64,000 nucleotides of DNA from Catenuloplanes indicus (lineage in GTDB: Bacteria > Actinomycetota > Actinomycetes > Mycobacteriales > Micromonosporaceae): positions 6,572,001-6,636,000 of the forward strand of contig NZ_JAUSUZ010000001.1 of NCBI RefSeq assembly GCF_030813715.1. The letters run 5' to 3'. Each line of letters starts with the position of its first letter. Position 1 is the first letter of the stretch. The notes under the pieces were generated by a model. The model had not been told where the DNA came from. It saw only the letters and a list, made by a program, of their open reading frames with translations, and searched no databases. The translations under genes were made by a program, and so were the position numbers. Below, piece by piece: positions 7,912-15,759 of the stretch.

Positions 7912-8835
7912 ATGGGCGGGGTACTCAGCGGATTCGCCGCGATCTGGGTAATCGCCACGGTGGGTTACCTGCTCGCCCGCGGGCGGGTGCTCGGCGAGGC
8001 CGCACCCGAGGTGCTGGGCCGGCTGGTCTTCTTCGTCGCCACGCCGGCGCTGCTGTTCGTCACGCTGAGCCGGACCAGCCTGGACCGCATCGTCACCGGT
8101 GCGCTGCTCGTCTTCGTGGTCGCGACGATCCTGGCCGCGCTGATCCACACGCTGGTCGCGCGGCTGGTGTGGCGGCGGGGCGCGGGCCGGACCACGATCG
8201 GCGCACTCGGCGCGTCCTATGTGAACGCGGCCAACCTGGGCCTGCCGATCGCGGCGTACGTGCTCGGCGACGTCTCTCTGGTCGTACCGGTGCTGCTGTT
8301 CCAGGTCCTGCTCGCGGCGCCGTTCGCGCTGACCGTGCTGGACCTGGCGAGCGGTAGGGGCCGGCCGTCGCCGCGATCCGTGGCGCTGCTTCCGGCCCGC
8401 AACCCGATCATGATCGCGTCGGCGGCCGGGATCGCGGTCGCGGCGTCCGGGTGGACTCCACCGGCGCTGCTGCTGGAGCCGTTCGAGCTGGTCGGGGCCG
8501 CGGCGGTGCCGGGCGCGCTGCTGGCGTTCGGCATGTCGGTGCCGGGCGCGCGGCCGCTGCACCCGGGGCCGGAGGCGCCGGACCGCTACCTCGCGGTGGC
8601 GCTGAAGGTGATCGTCCAGCCCGCGCTGGCGTACCTGATCGGGCGGTTCCTGTTCGGCCTGGACGACGCCGCGCTGTTCGCGGCCGTGGTGACGTCCGCG
8701 CTGCCCGCTGCGCAGAACGTGTTCGTCTTCGCGCTGCGCTACCGGGAGTCCGAGACGCTCGCCCGGGACGTGGTCATGCTGTCCACGCTCGCCTCCGCGC
8801 TCACCATGATCGTCGCCGCGGTGTTCCTCACATGA
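7912..8835 (+). CDS. AEC-family (auxin efflux carrier-like) transporter
   Basis: A polytopic inner-membrane permease of about 307 residues with about ten hydrophobic segments and the AEC-type repeat, including 'SYVNAANLGLPIAAYVLG'. Bacterial AEC proteins export small organic acids or amino acids; the substrate cannot be read from sequence. ATG 7912 is preferred: an AGGGA lies about 11 nt upstream. Starting at ATG 7900 would leave no room for a ribosome-binding site and would place the rare Leu codon TTA at the second or third position. It is translationally coupled to the next gene by ATGA. Confidence 0.85.
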   Translation: MGGVLSGFAAIWVIATVGYLLARGRVLGEAAPEVLGRLVFFVATPALLFVTLSRTSLDRIVTGALLVFVVATILAALIHTLVARLVWRRGAGRTTIGALGASYVNAANLGLPIAAYVLGDVSLVVPVLLFQVLLAAPFALTVLDLASGRGRPSPRSVALLPARNPIMIASAAGIAVAASGWTPPALLLEPFELVGAAAVPGALLAFGMSVPGARPLHPGPEAPDRYLAVALKVIVQPALAYLIGRFLFGLDDAALFAAVVTSALPAAQNVFVFALRYRESETLARDVVMLSTLASALTMIVAAVFLT

Positions 8836-9632
8836 CCGGCGGCCTTGACTCGGATCCGTACCGTCGGGTGGTCATGGACAGTGATGATCTCTTCGCCGCC
8901 CGCGAGGCCGCCTGGCAGCGGGAAGCCGTGCGCCGCAAGCCGGTCGACGACGACGTGCCCGGCTGGGTCCGTTATCCGGCACGCGCGATCGCGCTGGTCT
9001 TCGTGGTGCCGATCCGCTTCCTCTGGGAGATCGTCAAGCGCACGGTCCTGCTGATCGGTGCGGCGCTGAGCTGGGCCGGCGTCTACCTGTTCTGGCTGCC
9101 GCTGCGCTGGGTCTGGCTGAACATCATCTGGCTGCCGCTGCGCTGGGTGTGGCTGAACGTGATCTGGCCACCGGTGCGCTGGACCGGCGTGAACCTGATC
9201 GGCAAGCCGCTGCGCTGGCTGTTCGTCCACCTGGTGGCGCTGCCGGTCGGCTGGGTCACGGTCACGCTGATCTACCGGCCGCTGCGCTGGCTCGCGCGTG
9301 CGCTGCGCCCGGCGGCGTCCGCGGTGCTGCGCGGCCTCGCGTGGACGGTCGAGGCGTCCTGGTCGCTGATCGAACGCTGGGTGTTCCGCCCGATCGGCTG
9401 GGCGCTGCGCGTGCTGGCGGACGCGCTGGCCTGGGCCTGGCGGCACTCCGCGGTGCCGTTCGGCCGCGGCATCGCGTGGCTGTGGCGGCACACCGTGGTC
9501 CCGGTCGCGCGCGGCGTCGCGTGGATCTGGTCGCACACGGTCACGCCGGTCTGGCGTTTCGTCCGCGACGACGTGTGGCGCCCGATCGCCGATGCCACCC
9601 GCGACGTGCTCCGCGCGCTGAGCGGCCGCTGA
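8832..9632 (+). CDS. Trp-rich tandem-repeat membrane protein
   Basis: A 266-residue protein of unknown function with two internal repeat families. After a charged N-terminus and a hydrophobic segment (about 52-85) come six 12-residue units at 88-159 with pattern x-x-P-L-R-W-(6), the first being WLPLRWVWLNII. Residues 200-244 hold three 15-residue units of pattern A-W-x-W-x-H-(9). Each unit puts a tryptophan and a proline in register, suggesting membrane-lying or re-entrant helices. The start overlaps the AEC stop (ATGA at 8832); ATG 8874 is an alternative. Coupling to the transporter suggests a shared role. Its stop lies 4 bp from the convergent ligase. Confidence 0.75.
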   Translation: MTGGLDSDPYRRVVMDSDDLFAAREAAWQREAVRRKPVDDDVPGWVRYPARAIALVFVVPIRFLWEIVKRTVLLIGAALSWAGVYLFWLPLRWVWLNIIWLPLRWVWLNVIWPPVRWTGVNLIGKPLRWLFVHLVALPVGWVTVTLIYRPLRWLARALRPAASAVLRGLAWTVEASWSLIERWVFRPIGWALRVLADALAWAWRHSAVPFGRGIAWLWRHTVVPVARGVAWIWSHTVTPVWRFVRDDVWRPIADATRDVLRALSGR

Positions 9633-9636
9633 CCGG

Positions 9637-10716
9637 TCAGCGGGTGCCGAGCACGTCCGCCAGCTGGAACCGGACCGGCCGTTCCAGCTGCTCGTACGTG
9701 CACGTCTGCGGCTCCCGGTCCGGCCGCCACCGCTCGAACTGCGCGGTGTGCCGGAAGCGGACGCCCTCCATGTAGTCGTATCGCACCTCGACCACCCGCT
9801 CCGGCCGCAGCGGCGTGAACGACAGGTCCTTGCCCGCGTTCCACCGGCTCTGCTCGTTGCGCCGCGGCGTACGCTCGCCCTGCTCGTGCGCGGCCCAGTT
9901 CCACGGGTGTTCCTCGAACGTGGTGACCAGCGGCTGCAACTCGTGGAACAGTTCCTGCCGCCGGGCCATCGGGAACGAGCCGATCACGCCGACCGACACC
10001 AGCGTGCCGCGCTCGTCGTAGAGACCGAGCAGCAACGACCCGATCCGGTCCGCGCCCGACTTGTGCACCCGGTACCCGGCCACCACGCAGTCCGCGGTCC
10101 GCTTGTGCTTGATCTTCGTCATCACCCGCTTGTCCGGCTGATAGGTCAGCTCCGGCCCCTTGGCGATCAGCCCGTCCAGCCCCGCGCCCTCGAACTCCGC
10201 GAACCAGCGCCGCGCGGTCTCCAGATCATCCGTTATCGGCGTGACGTGAACCGGCGCCGACGCGTCCGCCAGCGCCTCCACCAGCCGCCGCCGGCGCTCC
10301 GCGAACGGCCGCTCCGTCAGATCCTCGTCCCCGAGCGCCAGCAGATCGAACGCGACGAAGCTGGCCGGCGTCTCGGTCGACAGCAGCTTCACCCGGCTGG
10401 CCGCGGGATGGATGCGCTGCTGCAGCGCCTCGAAGTCAAGCGTGTTCCGCTCGGTGTCCGCGACGATTATCTCGCCGTCGATCACCGCCCGCTCCGGGAA
10501 GTTCCCCAGTACCGCCTCGACGACCTCCGGGAAGTAACGGGTCATCGGCTTCTCGTTCCGGCTCCCGATCTCCACCTCGGCCCCGTCCCGAAAGATGATC
10601 GACCGAAACCCGTCCCACTTCGGCTCGTAGAACTGCCCGGCCGGGATCTCACCGGTCGGCTTGGCGAGCATCGGCTTGACCGGCGGCAGCAGCGGAAGAT
10701 CCATGAGCCTATGCAT
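9637..10716 (-). CDS. ligC: ATP-dependent DNA ligase, LigC type
   Basis: A 359-residue nucleotidyltransferase that seals DNA nicks. The adenylation lysine lies in motif I (EPKWDGFR), motif III is FVAFDLLAL, motif IV DGLIAKG and motif V MTKIKHKR. An OB-fold C-terminal region ends near residue 350. Size and motif spelling match LigC, used in back-up repair and end joining, rather than the multidomain LigD. The probable partner is the LigD-type polymerase at 2873, but the genes are not adjacent. Starts at 10716 or 10704 are both possible; neither has a strong ribosome-binding site. Confidence 0.9.
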   Translation of the reverse strand: MHRLMDLPLLPPVKPMLAKPTGEIPAGQFYEPKWDGFRSIIFRDGAEVEIGSRNEKPMTRYFPEVVEAVLGNFPERAVIDGEIIVADTERNTLDFEALQQRIHPAASRVKLLSTETPASFVAFDLLALGDEDLTERPFAERRRRLVEALADASAPVHVTPITDDLETARRWFAEFEGAGLDGLIAKGPELTYQPDKRVMTKIKHKRTADCVVAGYRVHKSGADRIGSLLLGLYDERGTLVSVGVIGSFPMARRQELFHELQPLVTTFEEHPWNWAAHEQGERTPRRNEQSRWNAGKDLSFTPLRPERVVEVRYDYMEGVRFRHTAQFERWRPDREPQTCTYEQLERPVRFQLADVLGTR

Positions 10717-10790
10717 ACACCCTGATCACATACAGTCAAAGGGACACGTCGGCATTGACCGCGCAGGCCCAACCCGAAGATCAAATTCTT

Positions 10791-10844
10791 GATCTTCCCG
10801 CTTGCGGCGTGGTGCCGTCCCGAGTGCTCCCGCGGGCACCGGTC
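10791..10844 (+). repeat. Dispersed repeat R, copy 2, 5' half
   Basis: GATCTTCCCGCTTGCGGCG through GCTCCCGCGGGCACCGGTC, interrupted at 10845 by the IS4-family element. The other half resumes at 12395. The joined halves match the uninterrupted copy at 43057-43132. Confidence 0.8.
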
Positions 10845-10872
10845 CAATGCCACTTAGCTTATTTTGATCTTG
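10845..10872 (+). repeat. IS left terminal inverted repeat
   Basis: 28 bp, identical in inverse to 12367-12394. It contains the stop codon of the shifted transposase C-terminus (10859-10861). Confidence 0.9.
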
Positions 10873-11060
10873 ATGGTGGGTGGAGGCGGATGGTGGCGGG
10901 GCCGGTGTGTCGGGTGCTGGCGGGTTCGTCGCGTCGTTTGGGCCGGTACATGTTGCGGCGGCAGCGTTTGACGGCGCGGGGGCAGGTGCGGTGGCGTCGG
11001 GTGGGGTTGAGTTCCCGGGTGATGTGGGTCCAGATGGTGGGTAGCTGGGTGGTCCAGTCC
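10859..11060 (-). pseudogene. Frame-shifted C-terminus of the IS4-family transposase
   Basis: Directly after the transposase stop, the +1 frame continues for 67 codons: EDWTTQLPTIWTHITRELNP, a basic stretch, then TRHTGPATIRL, ending at TAA inside the terminal repeat. From memory this is the usual C-terminus of actinobacterial IS4-family transposases ('SPEDW... TRHTGPATIRL'). The break is at TCC-CCC-T-GAG, so one extra T separates the two parts. Either the transposase is inactivated or a +1 shift at CCC-TGA joins them. Confidence 0.7.
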
Positions 11061-12365
11061 TCAGGGGGAAATGGCCGCTGAGCCGGTGGCTGAGCGGCGG
11101 ACGAGGCGCAGGGTGTCGGTGAAGCTGATCCGGTCGGGGTCGATCGCGGCGGCGTCGGCGGCGGCGGTGATCAGGACGGTGAGTGCGTGCTGGACGAGCA
11201 GCCAGGCCCAGATTTCCTGGTGGACGAGGTCGGGCAGTTTCGAGCGCAGGATCCGGCCGGGCCCGCGGAGGTGGGTTTTGAGCTGGTCGTTGGCGGTTTC
11301 GTGTTCCCATCGCAGGTGGTATGCCTCGGCGAGTTCGTCCGGGCCGGCCTGGGCGGGGTCGGTGATGGTGGTGGCCAGGGTGATCAGCTCACCGGTGCCG
11401 TTACCGGCCCGGTCCGGGACGTCGTACTCGACGATCCGGACCAGGTGGGCGGCGGGCAGGCCACGGTCGTTGATCGCGTCGTCGCAGGTGTCCAGGGTCC
11501 CGCCGGCCGCGGCGGCCAGGATCCGGTCCCGGCGGCCACCGCGGATCGTCTTGTCCATCAACACGGTCAGATAGGTGCCGTCGCCGAGGATCTCGATCAC
11601 CGGGAGCCTGATCCCGGCCTGGATCCGCCACAGCAGGTCCGCGCCGGTCGCCTGCGCCCGGTCCCACGCCGTAAACGAGTAGAAGGCACGGTCGGCGGTC
11701 AGCAGTTCCCCGCGTCGCAGCCGCGAATACAACGGCATGGCCAGGGTCTGTTCGGCGACCGCATACGCGCCGACCTCCGCCGCCAGGAACGCGTGTGTCC
11801 CGCACTCGGTCAACGCCACGACCCGGGCTTTCGGGAACGCCGACGGGCCACCACCGGTCCGGGAGTACCCGAACTCGGCCGCGTTCTCCATCGTGTCCGG
11901 CACGTCCACGTCGAACCCGTCGATGGCAAGGACCCGCCGGTCCCGCAACCACGCACCTGACGTGACCGGTGACGCGACCGGCCGGGCGACCCGCTCGAAC
12001 ACCTCCGCCAGCACATCCCGGCCCAGCCGCTTCCTGGCCTGAGAAATCCCACCCGGCGTCGGCGCCAACCAGCCCGCATCCCAGCACCCGAACCGGTCCA
12101 GTCCACCGGTCACCTTCTTCGCGACCTCGGCATAGTCATCATCCGCGAACAGCCACAACCCCATCGTCAGATACGCCGTCACATGCGGCGGCAACTTCCC
12201 ATCCGACCGTTTCGCACCCACACCGCACTGCGCCACCGCCCCATCAACCGCATCCCGCGGCACCGCCGTCACCAGCACACCGACCGACACCTGATCCGGC
12301 CGCACCCCCACACCCGACACCACACCATCGAAGCAGACAAAGCCACCAGACCACCCACCAGGCAA
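11061..12365 (-). CDS. IS4-family transposase, main reading frame
   Basis: A 434-codon open frame for a DDE transposase. An N-terminal DNA-binding region ('LPPHVTAYLTMGLWLFADDD') is followed by the first catalytic Asp in AIDGFDVDVPD, the second in LLTADRAFYSFT, and the family signature Y-(2)-R-(3)-E-(6)-K read exactly as YHLRWEHETANDQLK. The ATG at 12365 abuts the right terminal repeat; the true start may be a downstream GTG. The frame stops at TGA 11061-11063, about 67 residues short of the usual end, which continues in the +1 frame. Confidence 0.88.
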   Translation of the reverse strand: MPGGWSGGFVCFDGVVSGVGVRPDQVSVGVLVTAVPRDAVDGAVAQCGVGAKRSDGKLPPHVTAYLTMGLWLFADDDYAEVAKKVTGGLDRFGCWDAGWLAPTPGGISQARKRLGRDVLAEVFERVARPVASPVTSGAWLRDRRVLAIDGFDVDVPDTMENAAEFGYSRTGGGPSAFPKARVVALTECGTHAFLAAEVGAYAVAEQTLAMPLYSRLRRGELLTADRAFYSFTAWDRAQATGADLLWRIQAGIRLPVIEILGDGTYLTVLMDKTIRGGRRDRILAAAAGGTLDTCDDAINDRGLPAAHLVRIVEYDVPDRAGNGTGELITLATTITDPAQAGPDELAEAYHLRWEHETANDQLKTHLRGPGRILRSKLPDLVHQEIWAWLLVQHALTVLITAAADAAAIDPDRISFTDTLRLVRRSATGSAAISP

Positions 12366-12366
12366 C

Positions 12367-12394
12367 CAAGATCAAAATAAGCTAAGTGGCATTG
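12367..12394 (-). repeat. IS right terminal inverted repeat
   Basis: 28 bp, perfect inverse of 10845-10872, ending next to the transposase start. Confidence 0.9.
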
Positions 12395-12442
12395 GGCACC
12401 GGTCGTCGCTGGCGCTCCTCCCTGCGGCTTCCGCGGCTGGTC
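12395..12442 (+). repeat. Dispersed repeat R, copy 2, 3' half
   Basis: GGCACCGGTCGTCGCTGGCG continuing CTCCTCCCTGC..., matching 43096 onward. The rest of 12443-12605 holds no recognisable gene. Confidence 0.75.
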
Positions 12443-12605
12443 ACGCGAACCCTCACACCGATCGCGGACGTCTCCCGACGCTCCCGCACCGCCTCGGCGG
12501 CCCGGCACCTGCTCACCCGGCCCCGTTCGCGGGCCTCGGTGTTGCCCGGCCGCCGCTGACTGCCGCCGCCGGCCGGGCCGCCGCGCGAGGCCGGGAATCC
12601 GGGAG

Positions 12606-13085
12606 TCAGCTACGCCATCGGATGCGGCCGGTGAAGGAGAGCGGCGCGAGGAGGGTGAAGAATCCGGCAAGGCCGAGGAGGAGCCAGGTGACCACCGGGT
12701 CCGGCGCGGACCGGGCCTCCGCGATGCTGAACGCGGGGTTCAGCGGGTCGTAGACGACTTTCGCGGTGCCGCCGGCCACCGGGGCGGGGTTCCAGCCGAG
12801 CGTGCCCACCTCCGCGGTGATCTGCTGTCCTCCGGTGGTGGTGAACCGGAGCAGTGCGTTGCGGTCGTCGCCCGCGCGCAGCACCTCCGCCCGGGCCTGG
12901 ATGCCGCGTTCGCGCAGCGTGGCCGCGTGCCGGTGGGCGGCGGACGCGGCGGTCAGGCAGAGCAGCGCGGCCAGTACGCACAGCGCACCGGTCACCGGCG
13001 GGCTGTTCGCCCACGCGAGGAAGCCGTCGCGCGGCGTGAACGGATTTCGGTGCAGGCCACGTGGACGCCGGCGGTTCGCTGACAC
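12606..13085 (-). CDS. DUF3592-like membrane protein
   Basis: A protein of about 159 residues with a transmembrane segment near the N-terminus (about 28-48) and another at the C-terminus (about 128-148). Between them is a beta-rich extracytoplasmic domain with 'TTTGGQQITAEVGT' and 'GGTAKVVYDPLNP', the pattern of DUF3592 proteins. Function unknown. GTG 13085 was chosen because GGGAGG lies just upstream on the minus strand; further upstream the frame loses conservation-like composition. Confidence 0.7.
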   Translation of the reverse strand: MSANRRRPRGLHRNPFTPRDGFLAWANSPPVTGALCVLAALLCLTAASAAHRHAATLRERGIQARAEVLRAGDDRNALLRFTTTGGQQITAEVGTLGWNPAPVAGGTAKVVYDPLNPAFSIAEARSAPDPVVTWLLLGLAGFFTLLAPLSFTGRIRWRS

Positions 13086-13309
13086 CACACCCCTCCCGCC
13101 CGGTACAACGAATGCCCGTATTTCTTGATTACATCCGCGTCTCGCCGGAAGAGGCGGCACTTTCGCCGAATGCCCGTGGCCGGTTACGCCCTGGGGGCTT
13201 CCACCCGTGGCCCGTCACGCCGTGGTGGGCCGGTGCCGGTTCGTCCGGGGCCGGTTCCCGCACGGCGGCACGGTCGCCGACGGCCGGCGGCCGTGTCGCC
13301 CGCCGCCGG

Positions 13310-14599
13310 TCACGTCGTGGTGGGCCGCGCCGGCGCCGGTTCGTTCGCGGCCGGGCGGCCCGGGTAGGCCGGCGGCGGGATCTCCTCGTTCGCGGCCGGT
13401 GAGGCCGGAGCCGGTGGGGTGGCGGGCGAGCCAGGTGGTGCGGAGCGGCGGAAAGGGCGGAGGAGCAGCAGCAGGAGGGTGCCGGCGATCAGGCCCCAGA
13501 ACGCGGAGCCGACGCCCAGGAACGAGACGCCGGACGCGGTGACCACGAACGTCACCACCGCGGGCTCGCGGCCGGCCGGCTCGGCCACCGCGGAGGAGAG
13601 CGCGGCGGCCAGCGCGGACAGCAGTGCCAGGCCGGCGACCGCCTCGATCAGGACCGGCGGCGAGAGCAGGACCAGCGCGGTGGCCAGGCCGGCGCCGAGG
13701 CCGAGCAGGATCATGAAGCCACCCGCGCTGACCGATGCGATCCAGCGCCGGCTGGGGTCCGGCGACGCGTCCGGGCCGGCGGCCAGGGCGGCGCTGATCG
13801 CGGCCAGGTTCACCGCGTGTGCGCCGGCCGGTGCGCCGATCGCGGTGGCGACGCCGGTGGTCAGCAGCACCGGCCGCAGCGGTGCCCGGTAGCCGAAGCC
13901 GGCCAGCACGGCCATGCCGGGTACGTTCTGCGAGGCCATGGTGACCAGGAACAACGGCAGCGCCAGCGAGATCAGCGCGGCGGGCGTGAACATGGGCGCG
14001 GTCAGCGTGACCGTGGGCCACAGCGGCACCGCGCCGAGGCCGCCGGCGGGTGCGGTCAGTGCGATGCCGGCCGCGGCGACCACGAGCGCGACCGGCACGG
14101 CCCAGAGCCGGGCGAAGCGGAAGAGCAGGGCCCAGACCACGATCACGGGTACGGCCAGCGCCGGTACCTCCGCGATCGCGCGTACCGGTGCCAGGCACAG
14201 GTCGAGCAGCACCCCGGCGAGCATCGCTCCCGCGATCGGCTGCGGGATCGCCGCGATCCACCGGCCGAGCGGTGCGAACAGCCCGGCCAGCACGATCAGC
14301 AGGCCGGTCACCAGAAACGCGCCGACCGCGGCCGGCCAGCCGCCCTCGGGGACGCCGGTCGCGACCAGCAGCGCGGCGCCGGGCGTGGACCAGGCGATCG
14401 CGATCGGCAGGCGGTGCCGTACCCCCAGGAGGATCGCGACCAGGCCGACGGCCAGGCACCCGGCGAGCAGGCCGGACGAGGCCTGGGCGGGGGACGCACC
14501 GACCGCGCGCAGTCCCGCCAGCACGATCGCGAACGAGCTGGCGAACCCGACGACGGCGGTGACGGCACCGGCCACGACCGGCTGCACGAGCTTGGACAC
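13310..14599 (-). CDS. benE: BenE-family benzoate/aromatic acid transporter
   Basis: A polytopic permease of 429 residues with about 12 hydrophobic segments of the benzoate:H+ symporter family. Typical BenE strings include 'AWSTPGAALL', 'PQPIAGAMLAGVLL' and 'NLAAISAAL'. It has a Pro/Ala-rich cytoplasmic tail of about 45 residues. GTG 14599 was chosen: a GGGGG tract lies 5 nt upstream, and an earlier ATG at 14650 would put the 18-bp operator palindrome inside the gene. It is divergent from the XRE-cupin gene, which probably represses it. The benzoate substrate is inferred from family only. Confidence 0.85.
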   Translation of the reverse strand: MSKLVQPVVAGAVTAVVGFASSFAIVLAGLRAVGASPAQASSGLLAGCLAVGLVAILLGVRHRLPIAIAWSTPGAALLVATGVPEGGWPAAVGAFLVTGLLIVLAGLFAPLGRWIAAIPQPIAGAMLAGVLLDLCLAPVRAIAEVPALAVPVIVVWALLFRFARLWAVPVALVVAAAGIALTAPAGGLGAVPLWPTVTLTAPMFTPAALISLALPLFLVTMASQNVPGMAVLAGFGYRAPLRPVLLTTGVATAIGAPAGAHAVNLAAISAALAAGPDASPDPSRRWIASVSAGGFMILLGLGAGLATALVLLSPPVLIEAVAGLALLSALAAALSSAVAEPAGREPAVVTFVVTASGVSFLGVGSAFWGLIAGTLLLLLLRPFRRSAPPGSPATPPAPASPAANEEIPPPAYPGRPAANEPAPARPTTT

Positions 14600-14623
14600 C
14601 ACGACCCCCGATGATGATGGCAG

Positions 14624-14641
14624 CGTTCCGTATACGGAACG
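14624..14641. promoter_or_regulatory. 18-bp perfect palindrome, probable operator of XRE-cupin regulator
   Basis: CGTTCCGTATACGGAACG lies between the divergent benE and XRE-cupin genes, 10 bp before the regulator's GTG and 24 bp before benE. The perfect symmetry and central location fit a dimeric repressor site controlling both genes. Confidence 0.75.
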
Positions 14642-14651
14642 ATGAGCCATC

Positions 14652-15191
14652 GTGCACCATGTCACGGTGACGACGCCAGGGGGAATCGGCCGGCGCCTGC
14701 GCGAGCTGCGCGAGGCGAGCGGGCTGTCGCTGTCCGAGGTGGCGCGGCGTGCCGGAATCGGCAAGGCGACGCTGTCCGGCCTGGAGACCGGCAGCCGCAA
14801 TCCCACGCTGGAGACGCTCTACGCGGTGACCGCGCAGCTCGGCGTGCCGCTGGGTGCGGTCCTCGCGGCCGACCCGGCGCAGCGGGTGAGCGGCGCGGCC
14901 GTGACCGCGACGCTGCTGGAGACGTTCGAGGAGCCGGGCGCGGTGTTCGAGCTGTACCGGCTGCGGGTGGCCGCGGGCGCACACCAGTCGTCGCCGGCGC
15001 ACCAGGCGGGCGTGACCGAGCACCTGACCGTGTTCGCGGGCGCGCTGCGCACCGGTCCGGCGGACGCGCCGTTGCTGGCCGGGGCCGGTGAGCACGTGTC
15101 CTGGCGGGCCGACGTCCCGCACGTCTACCAGACCGTGGGCGAGGCGGACGCGCACGCGTCGCTGCTGATCCGGACGCCGCGCGCCGGATAA
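14652..15191 (+). CDS. XRE-family regulator with C-terminal cupin domain
   Basis: A 179-residue repressor-type protein. The N-terminal helix-turn-helix (about 10-65) contains 'LSLSEVARRAGIGKATLSGL' and 'PTLETLYAVTAQLGVPLG'. The C-terminal cupin-like beta barrel (about 85-179) probably binds a small ligand. The divergent BenE gene suggests an aromatic acid or related effector. Start GTG 14652 or GTG 14667; neither has a clear ribosome-binding site. Confidence 0.88.
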   Translation: MHHVTVTTPGGIGRRLRELREASGLSLSEVARRAGIGKATLSGLETGSRNPTLETLYAVTAQLGVPLGAVLAADPAQRVSGAAVTATLLETFEEPGAVFELYRLRVAAGAHQSSPAHQAGVTEHLTVFAGALRTGPADAPLLAGAGEHVSWRADVPHVYQTVGEADAHASLLIRTPRAG

Positions 15192-15759
15192 CGGAACGGT
15201 CACGGTCGTCTCGGCCGCCTTGAACGCCCAGCGCGCCTTATGAATAGTGGTCTCGCCCCGATCGAACGATTCTTTTCGATTGATTAAGGAGTTCTTAGAC
15301 GACCTGTAATCCTCTGCGAGAACACGCCAAGAATCAATTGGCAGTGCAGGCTCCCGGATCGGGCGCCGGCTGCGACCATGCCGTTCACCAGCCCAGTGAG
15401 CTGCTCAGACAGTGGTCGTCCCGGATGTCGCCGGCGCACGACGAATCGGCCGGTACGTGCTGTGTCACATCGCGTACCGGCCGATTTGCATGAATCGCGG
15501 CCAGCGGTGCGCCGTCGCGCGGCGGATCCCCGCGCCCGTGATGGATTGTTGGGTCTTAAGTCGTCCCAAAGTCTGAAATGTGACCCGATGCACAGCGTCA
15601 GGGATCATTTGTGCAAATCGGACCGGTCGCACTGCCGGGTGACCGAGGCCACACAGATTCACGGATTTCTCCTCGTCGGATTGATCCAACGAGCCCTGCC
15701 TCCGCGTACCTACTGGCGATCGAGTCGAGCAGCGACCGTAACCGGATGAGGAGGTGGCG
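15192..15759. other. 568-bp leader region before the sigma-factor gene
   Basis: No gene seen. It contains an AT-rich block (about 15240-15340), a strong hairpin at 15444-15486 and a TTAAGTCG-type patch near 15553. It probably holds the promoter and a long leader for the sigma operon. Confidence 0.5.
15444..15486. terminator. Strong hairpin, terminator or structured leader
   Basis: A perfect 14-bp stem (15444-15457 with 15473-15486) and a 15-nt loop. There is no T-run. It lies about 250 bp after the XRE-cupin stop and 270 bp before the sigma gene, so termination or leader structure are both possible. Confidence 0.55.

Larger units (their letters stand above)
10845..12394 (-). mobile_element. 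IS4-family insertion sequence, 1550 bp
   Basis: Perfect 28-bp terminal inverted repeats at 10845-10872 and 12367-12394, beginning CAATGCCACTTAGCTTATTT. The element is flanked by a direct repeat GGCACCGGTC (10835-10844 and 12395-12404), a 10-bp target duplication, or 11 bp if the ambiguous boundary G is counted. It encodes one DDE transposase on the minus strand. It sits inside a copy of dispersed repeat R. The clean ends suggest recent insertion, but the transposase frame is broken near its C-terminus. Confidence 0.9.
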
